Below the pieces are notes generated by a model that was not told where the DNA came from, searched no databases, and saw only the letters and a program-made list of their open reading frames with translations. A program made the translations under genes and the position numbers. This document shows, in pieces, positions 1-11,000 of a DNA stretch of 64,000 nt. The DNA lies in NCBI GenBank assembly GCA_021464415.1, contig CM038465.1:78402919-78466918 (forward strand), written 5' to 3'. This stretch comes from Lonicera japonica. Lineage: Eukaryota; Streptophyta; Magnoliopsida; Dipsacales; Caprifoliaceae. Each line of letters starts with the position of its first letter. The stretch's first letter is position 1.

Positions 1-367
1 CAACAGATAAAAGTTGCATAGACAGTTGATGAACTAGAAGAACATCAGGAACAGACAAACCATTGTTGTTGATAGAGCCAATGTGACTAGCAGAGATGGT
101 AGACCCATTAGCTGTATGAATCGGGGGAGAGGATTGTATCTGACTGGAAGATGTAAAGTTGGTGGGATCAAAAGTCATGTGATTTGATGCGCCAGAATCT
201 AAGAACCATGGAGCCATTGGTGTTTTAGTAGGAGGAGAGAAGACATATGCGACAGTATGATTGCCTTGAGGTGGGTTAGTATGTATCTCAGGTATGTTAG
301 TTGGGTATAATGTAGATGGAGAGCTGATATTTGATGGTGTAAAGGCAGCGACGGAGTGGGAGGATTT

Positions 368-1204
368 TTAGAGGCTTCTCTTGTAGCGGGAAGTAGGAGA
401 TGGGCAGTACTTAACGGTGTGGCCAAATTTTTTGCAGTAGTTACATTGAACTTGTGATAAACCTCTAGTTGGCCGGTTGGTGGTGAATTGGTGATGTGTG
501 GGTGTATGCTGAGAAGGTGGTGAGGGATGATTGTTTGATGGTTTATAAGATTGTTGCAGTGGGCGAGGAGCGGCAATGAATATTAAGGACATAGTTGAGG
601 AGATACCTCTGCGAGTTTCTTCAGTAATTAATTCCGTGAGAGCCACTTCGACGGTAGGAAGAGGTTTACGGTGAAGCATGGCAGCCCGTATTGATTCATA
701 TTCGTCCCTGAGAGTCATAAGAAATTGAACTAGGCGAGTCTCTTCACGAAAAGTTTCCTATAATTACATATCAGTGGTCCATTGAGGTTCCATGAGTTCT
801 AACTGGTCCCAGATAATTGACATGCTTGAGTGAAAATCTGAGACTGATTGCCCAGCCTATTGTTGTAGAGCCCGGATATCTTGTTCAAGCTTGTATTTTT
901 TGGCAAAATTTGTTTGAACATAACGATTGGCCAAAAAGTCCCAAGCCTTCTTTGCCATATCATATTTCCCGAGCTGTATACTGACCGATGGTATGACAGT
1001 ATTGGCAATCCAGGTCAAGATTTTATTATTATTGATATCCCATTCTGAAAACTTGGAATCAGTTTCATCAGGACATTTTTCCTTACCCGTTGCATAATTC
1101 CAGAGACCTTTGCCTTTTAGAAAATTACGAAATGGCATTGACCAATGACTATAATTACTTCCATCAAGTTTAATAGTAATAGGAATTTTAGAATTAGAAG
1201 ACAT
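368..1204 (-). pseudogene. copia gag polyprotein, N-terminal part, broken
   Basis: The gag begins at 1204 with a typical copia start, including ITIKLDGSNYSHW, the retrotransposon gag (UBN2-like) signature, followed by LGKYDMAKKAWDFL. This frame ends near 857. Sequence resumes in another frame (718-368) with DEYESIRAAMLHRKPLPTV and a CCHC zinc knuckle, CNYCKKFGHTVKYCP, that would bind the element's RNA in the virus-like particle. A CAG/His-rich linker precedes the knuckle. The reading frame is therefore interrupted between about 857 and 718. Protease sequence (a SGASNHMT-like motif) follows near 200-150 in the same orientation. Not expected to be functional as it stands. Confidence 0.85.
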
Positions 1205-1869
1205 GATGAAATTGGATAGTAGAAAATGAAGATCTCACAAGAAAAGAAAAGAGAAGAAAAAGGTGTGGAACCTGATCCTGAAATTTAGAGATCGAATTAG
1301 CAAAAAAACTGAGGCCACAGTTGAGTCCGGAATGCTGAAAAATCTTAGAAACAAGTATTGATTTGTACAAGTTGGAGCTATTTTTTTTTAAACGGAGTTA
1401 GGAATATTCCGTTAGAATTAACGACGTCAAGAATATTCTGTTAACTTTAACGGCTATGAAATCCGTTAACGGTCAACGGTCAATGAGGTCCGTTGACGTG
1501 GAGCTGACGCGGAGCTAACGTGGCGCTGAAGTGGCGATGACGTGGCAGAATTTTGTAGAGATGGTGCGTGTAGGCGCGTGATTTTGACGGTGATTCCTCA
1601 GTGATCTTTCGCCGGCGCGTGAGGGTGCGTGGCTTAGTGAAATGCGGTGATTCAAACGGCGTTTAGATCGTTTCTTCGAGGTGATCAATTTGGTGTATTG
1701 TTTGGTTGGTTAAGATGCTTGTACAGAATGAACGATGGTTTTAGATATTCTGGCTTATTGATGTGGGTTGTAGGTGCTCTGTATTTTGACAATGAGGCTG
1801 ATGGTTTTGGCAGTAATACTGGTGGTTATCTGGTAGAGAGTTGGATTTGTTAACCTCGCTCTGATACCA

Positions 1870-2130
1870 TATTAAGATGAGAAAGATAGAATGAAATAAG
1901 AATGTATATTTCTTGTGTATATCATACAATGTTAAGGAGCCTATTTATACATGAGCTTGGAGAGTATATTAAGGAGAGGATTAAGGGATTTGAGGAGAAA
2001 AAGAGGACCAAATCTATAGAGGATTTACAAATGTTACAAATGTCAAAAGCAAATGCATGAAAGTCTATAATGGAGAGCTAGAAAGTCTTCAATGGAGAAA
2101 TGTGTGCCAATGGAGGAGAATTGGAGCTAA
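1870..2130 (-). repeat. 5' LTR of the left copia element
   Basis: In element orientation this 261-bp LTR starts TGTTAGCTCC and ends CTTAATA, directly abutting the primer site TGGTATCAGAGC (1858-1869 on the minus strand), complementary to the 3' end of initiator tRNA-Met. The termini are TG...TA rather than TG...CA. The partner LTR is beyond the left edge. Confidence 0.85.
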
Positions 2131-2135
2131 CAGCT

Positions 2136-2955
2136 TCATAAGCAGTGATATTTTAGGAAATACCCTACGAGGGTTTTTAAAAGGATGCCAGAATTCCAAG
2201 TGGATGTTGAATCTATGATTACCCCAATTTGGGTAAATTTTCCAAAATTTCCAGTGCATTCCTTTGCTAAGAATAGCTTGTTTTCTATTGCTCGTACTTT
2301 AGGTGCTCCTCTGAAAATGGATAATGCTACTAAATTCATCACTCGTATTAGTGTGGCTAGAATCTGTATGGAGATGGATCTCCTACGAAAATTTCCAAAT
2401 CGACTTTGGATGGGCACGGGAGCTAGTGGCTTTTGGCAACCAGTGGAATATGAATGCAAATCTGGTGATGCAAGAAGTAATATAAATGAAGGAATAGGAG
2501 ATGCAGGTCCAACGAAACCTATTACCTAGGTTTATAGGGCATTGGATGCACCTACTTTGTTGATTGATGTTGACAAGAGCGTTGTAATTAAGGAAGGGAA
2601 GCAAAAATTCGAAGAGCCAGTGAATGAGCAACTTCCTTCTTTTGACCGCCAAAATGTTCCTATATCTAGAAATGCTTTAGTGCATGAAGATACAGAAGAG
2701 GATGAGGTGAATTTTACAGAGAGTGATTCAGAATCTTTGGTACAATCATATATTGTAAGAGGTTTGAAAGTAAACGTTGCTACACTACCTAGAAGCATGG
2801 CTGAATTAGGGGTTTCCCATGAGGCATTGACAGACCATTGTTGAATTTCCTGGCCTTTGATAGACAAGAGTTGAAGATGACGTTACAAAGGGACTTGGAA
2901 AATTTTAATGAGAAGCTGAGAAGGAAACATGCACATGTCGTTGATTGGTCTTGAA
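2136..2955 (+). pseudogene. LINE (L1-type) ORF1 relic, DUF4283/zinc-knuckle protein
   Basis: The plus-strand reading starting before 2185 contains MPEFQVDVESMITPIWVNFP, then an ARTLGAPLKMD and ARICMEMDLLRKFP stretch. These are the hallmark order of the DUF4283 region found in ORF1 of plant L1-type LINEs and their domesticated relatives. The frame stops at 2527-2529 (TAG). It resumes in another frame at 2542 with an acidic, serine-rich segment (2690-2740) ending at 2844, and LINE-like sequence seems to fade by about 2955. No reverse transcriptase follows. The 5' part is missing where the copia LTR begins, so the LTR element probably interrupted it. A dead fragment; the family call rests on motif recognition, not a search. 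Confidence 0.7.
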
Positions 2956-4890
2956 TAACAATAATAACATATCACGCGCATGAACTATTTCTATTGAAAA
3001 ATTGAATAACCAAAAATTAGTTGTAGTAGCCAACTTTAATGGTTCCATATGGAGGAAAAGGACCAACAAAGAAAGATTTTTTTAAATGGACAATGAAAGA
3101 TAAAAGGTCAAAATGAACGGTGAAAGAAAACAGAAGTGCCAAGACTAAGAAAGGAGTGTATTTTAACATGTATGAACAATAGAGCCAAAATTGAGGAATG
3201 AGTGTGTTTTAAAAAAAATGCATTGTAGGCTCCTTATTGGAATTTAAACTAATTAAACTCGACCCAAATATACAGAACTCAAAATCTATGTATGATATCA
3301 AGAATCAAAATAAATAAGAGGATGTTACATAGAATAAGAACCCACTTTGAGCTAGTCATAATCAGTACTCCTCTAGATCGGTGACAAAAAGGAAATGAGA
3401 GTCCAAACTTGAGATGTCCCAAAAAGATTTAAAGTGGGATCCTTAATTTAATGGACCTTGCACACCCCTATATACATGTTCACTACCAGAATAATTTTCC
3501 CTTTTGCACATTTTCAGAAGAAAATATCAAGTAATATCTACAGGTAAAATAGTTTTCAGATCTACAAAAACAGAAAAATAATAGAAAAAAAGTATACCTT
3601 GTCTTTCCTAACCTTAACCCAGCCAAATGATACTCATCATCAACCTACCAAATAGTAGCACACTTCACTGTATAGCAAGTAAATGGAGCATAGTTGATAT
3701 GTCGAATTTTAATTTATATCATAGTCTACCTTTCTAGGATAACAACCCACAGTACCCAAGCCATTCAAAACTTTGCTATGTCAATATTCCTACCTTTTTT
3801 TCCCTCCTCCTTGTTCTTTATTATTCTTTCCTCTCCAAACACCTTCTTCATAGACATCATTATGTTAAGTCTATACAGTCATAACTTGAATTTTCACCTT
3901 CAAGAGCTACCTCTTCTCATTTAAGGACCAACTCATAAGTTGGATATGTACTGCCCAAATCATTTTGACAAAAAATTGAAGAAATCTTTTAATTGTTTAA
4001 TATGAAGGACTGAAGGAGCATTAGATATCTTCACAATGGGTAATTATTGGTCTGATGCTTCTGTCAAAACCAATTCCCATGTGATTTTTTATATTGTTAA
4101 TATCTTGTAGTCATGACTTGGCAGATCTATTAGCATAGAGATAAAAGCTTTGACCTTTTACTCATCCTCCCTATATGCACCAGGCTTCTAAGTCAAGGTT
4201 AATATTATTTGGATCCTTTGTTTTTTTTTTTTGAGTTTGTCTTTGCTTATGAATACTTGCTCTACTTCTTTCATTCAGCCTTTCGATCCATGGTTATTGC
4301 AATACAGAACAATAAATGAACTTTATACTAATTGGGCATCTTTAGATTTTCAAGTGTTGAATCCACTTATGTTGATTATTTATTAAAAGTTACATGTCAA
4401 GCTTTTTAGTCTAAGATTTCCATAATAGTTAAAATGTAGAAGAAGAGGAAAGCCAAAGAAATACGGGTGGAAAAAGTTTAAGAGAAAGCAGTGATAAATG
4501 AAATAAGAGAAATTCCGAAAAGATCCGTGTTTTCGGTTGGGGTACGGGCATTTTTTAAGAAAGCAGAGATGCAAGGAATGGAGTTCTAACAGGGGAGGAA
4601 AATAATATGTGATTCGGAAAGAAAAGTGTTAAGAATAGGCTTAATGGAGTCAATGAAGCAATACAAATTTTGTTGAATCAATTGACTACATTTAGAACTG
4701 TACACAATGGTATATATATATTTGGAAATCACTTTTTCACATTTCAACATCCGCTATATTCATAAAAATGAAATTTTTTCTTCACGGTCTAATTACTCTT
4801 AGGTTTAGTGTGTACCTTGATTGAGCGCTCCATAATCTTATTTAAGCAGCAACAATATAGTAGATTAGGTTGGATTGAAGAACTACAACT
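2956..4890. other. Intergenic stretch, nothing recognised
   Basis: AT-rich sequence with no convincing coding, RNA or transposon structure. Short open frames here (3694-3924 plus; 4574-4383 minus) are low-complexity and lack family signatures. A short TA-rich run sits near 4711-4722. Confidence 0.5.
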
Positions 4891-5470
4891 AGGCCTAGCG
4901 CCGGGTCGTGTACGGGTTGATTTTGTGTCGGGTGAAAAGTGCCTCCACCCGTGCACGACCCGTTTAATAAACGGGTGAAAAATTCAAATTCAAACACGAT
5001 TCGTTTAATTAACGAATGACACAGCCCGATTTTTTTTTAACTCGTTTAAGATAAATGGTTAGATTCGGGTCGTATACGAATAATATTTAATGACCCGCTA
5101 ATAATTCAATTAAGTAATTAACCACTAAAATATACACACACAATAATTTATATATATATATAGCAGCAACAACAACTAAAAACCATCGTATATTGTAATT
5201 GTGTTGAAAATTTAAAAGTTTTTAAAAGCTTGGGTAAATATTTGTTTATCACATATGGGTTACAAACAGGTTTACACGACCCGAAATCGACTCGTATATA
5301 TTCTTACTAGGTTAAATGGGTTTATTTGGGTCTCGTGAATGTACACGAAATTGACTCATTTAATAAACGGGTTTGACGGGTCAACCCGATTATAACCTGC
5401 ACATTAAGAGTTCACCCAAATCCGGTAAATTCATGTCGATTTTGTGTCGTGTTGTAAATTGCCGGGCCTA
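4891..5470. mobile_element. CGGGT-rich hAT-like MITE, copy 1
   Basis: A 580-bp block saturated with CGGGT/ACCCG words (GGGTCGTGTACGGGTT near 4904) that are rare elsewhere in the window. Ends are imperfect inverted repeats: AGGCCTAGCG at the left and TGCCGGGCCTA at the right. The direct repeat TACAACT occurs at 4884-4890, immediately before the left end, and again at 5473-5479, two bases after the right end. It is the same family as 10059-10764 and has no coding capacity. Size, TIR and 7-8 bp duplication suggest a non-autonomous hAT element, but the superfamily is inferred. Confidence 0.65.
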
Positions 5471-6642
5471 CTTACAACTAAAAGAAAGTATAACCTCAAT
5501 TAACATATAATGCTCAAGTATCATTTAAATTAACAAAAAACATTTGAATTGTGAAGTGTAGAACGATGCGGTAAAATTTAGAATAAAGGCAAAGCGCTCT
5601 TCCAAAAAGACCCAAAAAGTTCAAAAAGTATGAAGTGAAAGATTAAGAACAAAAAATATATCTAGGAAGACAGAAGTGAAAGTCCATCATTCATTAGTTC
5701 AAATGCCATAGTGGTTATTATTCTTTTAGTGGGCCTATACAAATTTATTTATTTTTGTACAAAAGGAGCTGAAATATTGGACTCGGAGATTATAATAAAA
5801 GAATTTGTGTACCTTGAGCTGAAATTGAACTCGAGCATGTACAACATAACTACTTTTGTTTGTGGGAGGAGCTAATATGATTCAGTGAGTGTACTACCAA
5901 AGTCTTTTGTGTTGATGGGATGTTCTTGTCATGTATATATATATATATATATAAACACGTGTGGGGGTTATTTGGTGCAAAATTGCAAAATTTCCAATAC
6001 CCTTGTTAATATTAAAAATTACTCTCCATGGATATTACATAATTTAGGAAGATTATATACTCATTCACCGTACATAGATCCTCCATATAGGCACTCTAAC
6101 TTCCTGTTTGGAAGAAAAACATTTGAGATTTATCTATAAGAAACAAAAAAGTTTAAGCTCAATCATTAAACATCTAAGGTTAGTAAATCTGATTATAAAT
6201 TCTCTATGGGCTTTATTTGTTTTATAGCATAGACTAGATTGCTGGAGACATCGTTATTCAATGAATGAATGGAACATTTAGAGTTTTTCAAATGAGGAGA
6301 AGAGAAGATGTAGAAGATGTGCGATTGCCTGTCAGAGAAGATTTGATTATAGTGCTTAGAGTTAAGTTATGTAGTCTTCCGTTGAACTGAGCAAGCATTG
6401 AAGAGGGGTGGAGGATTAATATGGCGTAATTAATAGGAGAGAGGCAGAGGGCTTCCTCCATAATACTTATATGTTAGTTATAGATTTCCTTCTATAATCT
6501 CTTTTTTTTTTATTTATTTCTTCCTCTGTTCTCTCGTCCCATTTTTCGTTCTATTTTTACAAAATTTGGAATTTTTATCTCAAGAATAAAATAAATTAAA
6601 CCAAATAACAACCAATCATAAACCTTTATCATCTAGCAGCAA
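5471..6642. other. Intergenic stretch with a TA microsatellite
   Basis: No gene recognised. Contains a (TA)n tract at about 5934-5954. The plus-strand open frame 5885-6139 runs across this microsatellite and looks non-coding. Confidence 0.5.
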
Positions 6643-7227
6643 CAGTGGTGAAGCCAAGAAATTGATCAACGGGGAGGGGGGGGGAATTTGCTCAAAGATC
6701 GAAACACACTAAATCATATTTAAAGCTATAAAATTTAAACGCAAACATAATAGTATTAATAATAAAAGTTGATACAACTCAAATAACAAATGCGAACAAT
6801 TATGATAAATTACAATAATATTCTACGGTTTTTCATATTTTAGAAGTATTGCAATATTTTTTCTTTGTGGTGGCGTGCGAATGGGTTGTAGTGGAGACGT
6901 GGCGTGGAGGTGGCACGGTGGTGGTGAAGAAATGGTGTAGATAAAGAGAAATTTAAGAGGTGAGTGAAGAAATGGTGAATGGTGAAGCAGCGACAAGTAA
7001 AAGAAGGAAAGAAATGAGTCTGGCAACAGCAGCTCTTCTTTAATTAATTAGATTTAATATTTACAAACTGTTCCTTAAGTTTCTGTATCTTACAGTTAGG
7101 TTCCATCAAGTTTATTTTTATTCACATAAATTCCTAAAAATTTTGTTCCTTTTCAAAAATTGCCCCAACCCAAGGAGGGGCACTTAATACACCCCCCCCC
7201 CCCCCTTTCCGCACAGCTTCGCCCCTG
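6643..7227. mobile_element. hAT-like MITE with 8-bp target duplication
   Basis: The ends are 12-bp inverted repeats with two mismatches: CAGTGGTGAAGC at 6643 and CAGGGGCGAAGC (reverse complement) ending at 7227. Direct flanks are AGCAGCAA (6635-6642) and AGCAGCAG (7228-7235), an 8-bp duplication with one change, as expected for hAT insertions. The 585-bp interior has no transposase. It contains a G-tract near 6671-6684 and a 14-C tract at 7192-7205. Confidence 0.75.
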
Positions 7228-7297
7228 AGCAGCAGTAGAAGCAATGGTATGAGCCCACCATTTTAGACTATCTTTCATATTTCACATCAAGAGCTCT

Positions 7298-7492
7298 CTA
7301 ATCAATCATCAATGGTGGACTCTCTCTTTTTTTTCCTTCTTCAACAACTTTCCATGCTTCGGAAAGATAAGTTCTTGAAACTAAAACCTCATTAGAGAAT
7401 ACAAACCCTTGATCCATAAACCCTTTTAACTCCTCAAATTCAAACTTTGATAAGCTCTTGCTCACCCCAATTTTTGCTCTATTTACACTCAC
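7298..7492 (-). pseudogene. DUF1685-like gene fragment
   Basis: Read on the minus strand, this frame contains SKSLSKFEFEELKGFMDQGF, which matches the core of the plant DUF1685 family (function unknown), normally '...LxELKGxxDLGFxF'. The frame continues VFSNEVLVSRTYLSEAWKVV and stops at 7298. There is no ATG: the longest open frame begins after a TAA about 15 nt upstream of a GTG at 7492, and I see no good splice acceptor there. It is about 64 codons, much shorter than usual family members, and ends beside the MITE at 6643-7227. Most likely a truncated gene or a single displaced exon. The family call is from motif memory. Confidence 0.45.
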
Positions 7493-8088
7493 CCCCGAAT
7501 TTTATTTATTTCTTGATCTAGAAAAAGCCCTAAATTTTTGAAACCACAAATTTGAAATAGAATAACAAGAAGAAGCAAGAAGAAATGGAGAGATGAGTGT
7601 AGAGAGAAGGAATAACTACCTTTTTCGTTGCTAGCGATTCTGTGGCAATTTAGAAAAGAGTGTGTTTGAAATACAAAGGGAGCAAGTGTTTTGAGATAAA
7701 GTAAATAAGTGAGTTTGTTATTTTTAATAAGTGTCCTTTTAGTGAGAGGAGAAACGAGGAGCCGGAAAAATGAGATAGCAAAAAATGACGCAATTTTGTG
7801 TTAGAGTAATTTTTAATCAAACAAATTTTTATAAAAGATAGTAAGTATGTCCTCTTATTATATAAATAATTTTTTTTTTATTTTTAATGAGAGGACAAAA
7901 TATTCTAAAAATATTAATTAATCAAATCAAAACAATGAAATCCGTTAATAACGAATTCACTACACCTTATCCATGCACCAAACCCCCCCCCCCCCCCATC
8001 TACTCTACTATTCTCTATTACTGTCAGACATCGACTTCCAAAACCCCTTCCTTCCTTATGCTTCTCCTCGACTCCTCCATTGACGACC
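7493..8088 (+). promoter_or_regulatory. Upstream region of PHYLLO with a candidate TATA box
   Basis: About 600 bp lies between the minus-strand DUF1685-like fragment and the PHYLLO start. A TATA-like ATTATATAAATA occurs at 7857-7868, about 220 bp before the ATG, followed by a pyrimidine-rich stretch with a 15-C tract (7983-7997) that would lie in the 5' UTR. The TATA assignment is an inference from spacing only. Confidence 0.3.
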
Positions 8089-11000
8089 ATGATTACTCTC
8101 AATACCGTAACTCTCTCTCCATTCCTTCAATTCCCACCCCAAATCTCTTCCCGTCGCACAACAACATTCACACTTCTCCGCACCCTATATCCTCTCGGAA
8201 CTTCCCGGTCTTTTCCTCTCCTTCGCCCTCGTCCAAACCCTAATTGCACGGTTTATCTCTTACAATTACATACTTCTTCCTCATCTTTGTTTATTATGGC
8301 TCCGATATTCTTATTTATTTAATTTGGCTATAGGTTCTTCGTGATTCGATGATTGACGGTCCGGTACTGGAAGCCATGGATGCTGAATTACTTCTGGCAA
8401 CCTGCATTACGCGTACTCTGCCACCTGCTTTGACTCTCCAGCATGGACTTGATGAGATTAAAGCGGCTGTTGAGCAGTTGAAGTCCAATCCTCCTTTTGC
8501 TACTAGTGGAATGTACAGATTTCAGGTATTACTCCCTCTATCCCAATTTAATTCTCATACTTTGAAAAACTAAAAATTAAAGAGACATAATAATTGCTCT
8601 AAGAGAAAATACTTATTTTAAAAATTATCCTTTTACTTTTTTCTTAATAAAGAAAAGGTGTTGGAATCCAAATAAAGTGGTGGGAGCTCAAAGGTAATAT
8701 TAGAAATAATAAAAAATGTTGTAATTAATAATTGGGGCAATTAAAAAAAAGGGCTTATTAGAGAAAGATTTTCACACTAAGGCCAAGGAATAATTTTTTT
8801 TTAAATAAAGGGCCTATTTTTTATTTTATTGATAATATGACATGTGTCTTTTTTTTTCATTATAAAATGACATCCCAACCCTTAAAATAAACTAAAAAAA
8901 TATCAATATGCATTAAAATATGGACTGCAATATGAACTTTGCAGTCTATATTTCACTGCAATATGAACTTTGCAGTCCATATTTCACTGCAATGTGAACT
9001 TTGCAGTCGATATTTTTAGTGCAAAGTTCATATTGCAGTCCATATTTTACTGCAATGTGAACTTTGCAGTCCATATTTTTAGTGCAAAGTTCATATTGCA
9101 GTACATATTTCACTGCAATATGAACTTTGCAGTTCATATTTTATTGCAATATGAACTTTGCAGTCCATATTTTTTGTGAAAATTTCATTAAAAGGGTAAT
9201 TTAGGTAATACATAACATGTTTTTATTAATTAAATGATATTTAAATTTATTCAAATACATTCATTTAAAATATAAAACAAAATAGGCATCTTACACAAAT
9301 TACCAATTAAAAATAGGCCCTTCATTCAAATTACCAATTAAAAATAGGCCCTTCATTCAAAAAAATATTATTCATTGGATTTTTGGTAAAAATCAATGTA
9401 TAATAAGCCCTTCTACCTAATTTCTAGTTAATAATTTGCTAAATATAGAAAGTGGATAATTATTTTGGAACATCCGAAAATGGAATCGTGGACAATTAAA
9501 TTGCGATGGAGGGAGTACTTTGTTTGTGTTTTGGATTCTCGGTCGTTAATTTGACAGAACTAGATGTGCTAAAATAGTTATTTATGTAATCTCACATAAA
9601 AAAATTAAAAAAAATAAAAATATGCGTGTACGTAAGTTGCTTTAAGATTGTTATTTAGTGCTACACTTTCTTCTTGAATTTGTACAATGCGATTCTTCTT
9701 TTGCAGGTTGCTGTCCCTCCAGGTGCAAAAGCTTTGAATTGGTTTTGCTGTCAACCAGAGGCATCAGAAGTGTTTCCTCAATTTTTTCTGTCTAAACACA
9801 ATGATGACCCCACATATAAATCTCTTTTTCTCAATAGAACCTTTGGTATCTTTGGAATTGGGGCTGCACTCTGTGTCAAGGGTTTTTTTCCATGCACCTC
9901 GGCAGAGGAGATCACATTTAAAAGGTTAGTTTTATCCCTTACTAATGAATTTTCTTTTTTCTATCTCACTTTTTTTGAGAATGATCAATTCATGATCATT
10001 CACAAGCCAAAACTATTCTGCATATTACTATTATTTTTCCTTGTGATTGTTATGTTGTAGGGCTGGCAATATTTGACACGACACGCTAACTCGACACGAA
10101 CTCGACACTGAGTTAGCGGGTTTTGGTCAAGCATAAACGAGTTCGGGTCAATTTCGGGTCAGACACGCTTAACCCGCAAACTAAACGGGTCGTGTTCGGG
10201 TTAACCCGTTAACTCGAAATTGACCCGCAATTAACACGATTATTCTTTTTATTTTTTTTGCAGCTATATATATATTTTTTATTTGGCCATCTTGCTTGAA
10301 CAATTATATTCTTATTTTGAGTATTGGTAGTAGATAATAGTTATTATGTTTTTTATGATGGATAAACTACTAATTTTTTATATTTATACTTCGGTGATGG
10401 AATGTTATATATTTTGACTCTAGATTATTAATATTAAATTTTGGTATTGGGTGATACTTATTATTACTTATTAAAAATTTAAAATTATTATAAAACAAGT
10501 CAATTTTTTTCACACGAGACTTAATTGTCATTATAATCTTAAAAGATTAATCGTGTTGTGTCGAGTTGTAGGTTTAGTACGACCTATTTATTAAACGGGT
10601 TAGTAGGGTCGTATCGTGTAATCCGTAAAATAAACAGGTCGTGTTCGAGTTAATATAAATGACACGATTAATTAAATGGGTCATGTTTGGGTTGACACTA
10701 ATACTGTAATATTTGTGTGTTGACACGACCCGAACACGACACACGAACCCGAATTACCAGCCCTAAATATGTTGTCTTTTCTGTATGGTGTGCTTGCTTA
10801 AGCATTTTTGTTATTTGATTCTATATATAAGAATATTTAAAAATATTTCAATATACTGTGTGGTTGCCCTATCTTCAGTAAAAACCCGGGCCTGGATGAT
10901 CCCTTCCATAGCTGTCCAATGAAGTGGTGAGGAAGGTTGGGGAGAGGGGAGGGGGGTTATGGGGCGAGATGGTTTGGTGAGTCAGCCTGCCCCACTGCTA

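Larger units (their letters stand above)
1..2130 (-). mobile_element. Ty1/copia LTR retrotransposon, 5' part, cut by the window edge
   Basis: Read on the minus strand, the element runs from its 5' LTR (1870-2130) through a primer site (1858-1869), a 650-bp leader, gag (857-1204 and 368-718) and the start of the protease region near 180-200, then leaves the window. The leader (1205-1857) is GC-richer than its surroundings and holds several TGACGTGG-like words. The LTR is followed at 2131 by GCTTC, a candidate target duplication whose partner lies outside the window. The element abuts a LINE ORF1 relic and probably inserted into it. It is clearly Ty1/copia from its gag type, LTR and primer site; autonomy cannot be judged. 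Confidence 0.9.
8532..9515. mobile_element. Stowaway-type (Tc1/mariner) MITE in PHYLLO intron 2, with a second element nested inside
   Basis: Ends are the familiar Stowaway inverted repeats: CTCCCTCTATCCCAATTTAA at 8532 and, in reverse complement, CTCCCTCCATCGCAATTTAA ending at 9515. TA dinucleotides flank both ends (8530-8531 and 9516-9517). The element starts only a few bases after the exon 2 donor (GT at 8526), leaving the donor's first bases as host sequence. Its 984-bp length is inflated by a nested inverted-repeat element at about 8748-9413. No transposase. Confidence 0.75.

Noticed and set aside
2136..2867. Minus-strand open frames over 2136-2867
   Set aside because: The plus strand carries the recognisable LINE ORF1 signature; the minus frames are its antisense shadows.
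7887..8243. 118-codon plus-strand open frame before PHYLLO exon 2 as the first exon
   Set aside because: Its frame does not join exon 2 in phase through any good donor. The frame starting at ATG 8089 joins at CACG|GTTTAT in phase 0 and has a transit-peptide composition.
8946..9179. Open frames on both strands rich in [10 protein letters not shown] / [14 protein letters not shown] repeats
   Set aside because: They are translations of a noncoding tandem repeat inside a nested transposon.
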